From positions 1-64,000 of the forward strand of contig NZ_JAGPYN010000018.1 in the NCBI RefSeq assembly GCF_018069805.1: a DNA stretch of 64,000 nt, written 5' to 3'. Shown here piece by piece: positions 63,621-64,000 of this stretch. Under the pieces are notes generated by a model. That model saw only the letters and a program-made list of their open reading frames with translations. It searched no databases and had not been told where the DNA came from. Within the stretch, counting starts at the first letter, position 1. Each line of letters starts with the position of its first letter. The position numbers and the translations under genes are program-made. The stretch is from Pseudoalteromonas ostreae (lineage in GTDB: Bacteria > Pseudomonadota > Gammaproteobacteria > Enterobacterales > Alteromonadaceae).

Positions 63621-64000
63621 GAGCTCGTGCCTTCACTGGTTAATGATTTACCATTTTCGAGCATTAATAAATCAGTGAGTTCACGCACCGCCCCAAAGCC
63701 ACCAGGCAACATAGTTGTATAATGTGAAATGCGCTTGATCAAAGGATGTGCATCATTTACTGCCACCGCAAAACCAACTAATTCCATTACTGGCAAGTCA
63801 GGTCCGTCATCGCCTATGTAAGCGATTTGTTCATCGCTTAACTGCAATTTATCTTTGAGCTGTTGATAAGCTTGCAACTTGTTTTCTTGACCTTGGTAAA
63901 TATGCGGTACTGTCAGGCTAGTCATTCGTTGCTGAACTATCTGTGAATGACGACCGGTGATCACGGCAACTTCAAAACCGCTGTTGATCAGTGCCTTTAT
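63617..64000 (-). CDS. kdsC: 3-deoxy-D-manno-octulosonate 8-phosphate phosphatase, partial
   Basis: The gene runs off the right edge; only the C-terminal ~127 codons are here. The frame stays open to the window end, giving KALINSGFEVAVITGRHSQI. The later AYIGDDGPDLPVMELVGF is the HAD-phosphatase motif of KdsC, which removes phosphate from KDO-8-P for lipid A core synthesis. The C-terminus GGFGAVRELTDLLM is the family's conserved end. Confidence 0.92.
   Translation of the reverse strand: MKALINSGFEVAVITGRHSQIVQQRMTSLTVPHIYQGQENKLQAYQQLKDKLQLSDEQIAYIGDDGPDLPVMELVGFAVAVNDAHPLIKRISHYTTMLPGGFGAVRELTDLLMLENGKSLTSEGTSS

Overview
The window looks like a chromosomal segment of a marine gammaproteobacterium of the Alteromonadales, most like Pseudoalteromonas. 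This is an inference from gene families, low GC, and the conserved gammaproteobacterial block kdsC-lptC-lptA-lptB-rpoN-hpf-ptsN-rapZ-npr-mgtE at the right end. No species can be fixed from the sequence alone.

Layout. (1) 1-2.3 kb: tRNA-His (minus strand), a MscS channel and a DUF481 outer-membrane protein closed by a clear terminator. (2) 2.3-17.9 kb: polysaccharide cluster I, all on the plus strand. It has a large multi-SLBB export protein, a Wzz co-polymerase, a phosphoglycosyl transferase, a Wzy polymerase, three glycosyltransferases, rmlB/rmlA, a WecD/WecE/WecF set for making and transferring Fuc4NAc, and a Wzx flippase. (3) 17.9-41.1 kb: polysaccharide cluster II, also plus strand. It opens with a broken rfaH, then wza-wzb-wzc, a wbpA-B-D-E pathway for a 2,3-diamino uronic acid, a second Wzx and Wzy, two glycosyltransferases, a glutaminase/sugar-amidotransferase fusion, and a bacillosamine-type set (PglC-, PglD-, PglE- and PglF-like) with a 3-hydroxyacyl-CoA dehydrogenase in the middle. 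It ends with galU. (4) 41.3-54.6 kb: housekeeping and peripheral metabolism: DUF721/DciA-like, secA, mutT, an M13 peptidase lipoprotein, a nucleotidyltransferase/sugar kinase/GH109-like trio, yjgA (minus strand), pmbA and a VOC protein. (5) 54.6-56.8 kb: small envelope and stress genes (DUF1707 protein, BON protein, YqaE/Pmp3, and a 44-codon ORF with a strong ribosome binding site). (6) 56.8-64 kb: the minus-strand mgtE-to-kdsC block; kdsC runs off the right edge.

How it works together. Clusters I and II each carry their own initiating transferase, flippase, polymerase, chain-length regulator and outer-membrane export protein, so the cell probably makes two separate Wzy-dependent surface glycans. 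Cluster I should yield a glycan with dTDP-derived Fuc4NAc. Cluster II should yield a glycan with a QuiNAc4N (bacillosamine) derivative, possibly 3-hydroxybutyrylated, and a GlcNAc3NAc-type uronic acid, possibly carrying an acetamidino group. These sugars are inferred from enzyme families.

Intergenic spaces, mainly from 18.5 to 54 kb, carry two dispersed repeat families: a GTAGG-N-GCGGCTTTA(T/G)GCCGCG palindromic element and CTAGG-rich decay, including an eight-copy TAGCTCC array. Remnants of rfaH and of a four-helix-bundle (S23-like) gene, a shortened wbpE and poly-G tracts in wzz and wecD suggest the polysaccharide region is evolving quickly.
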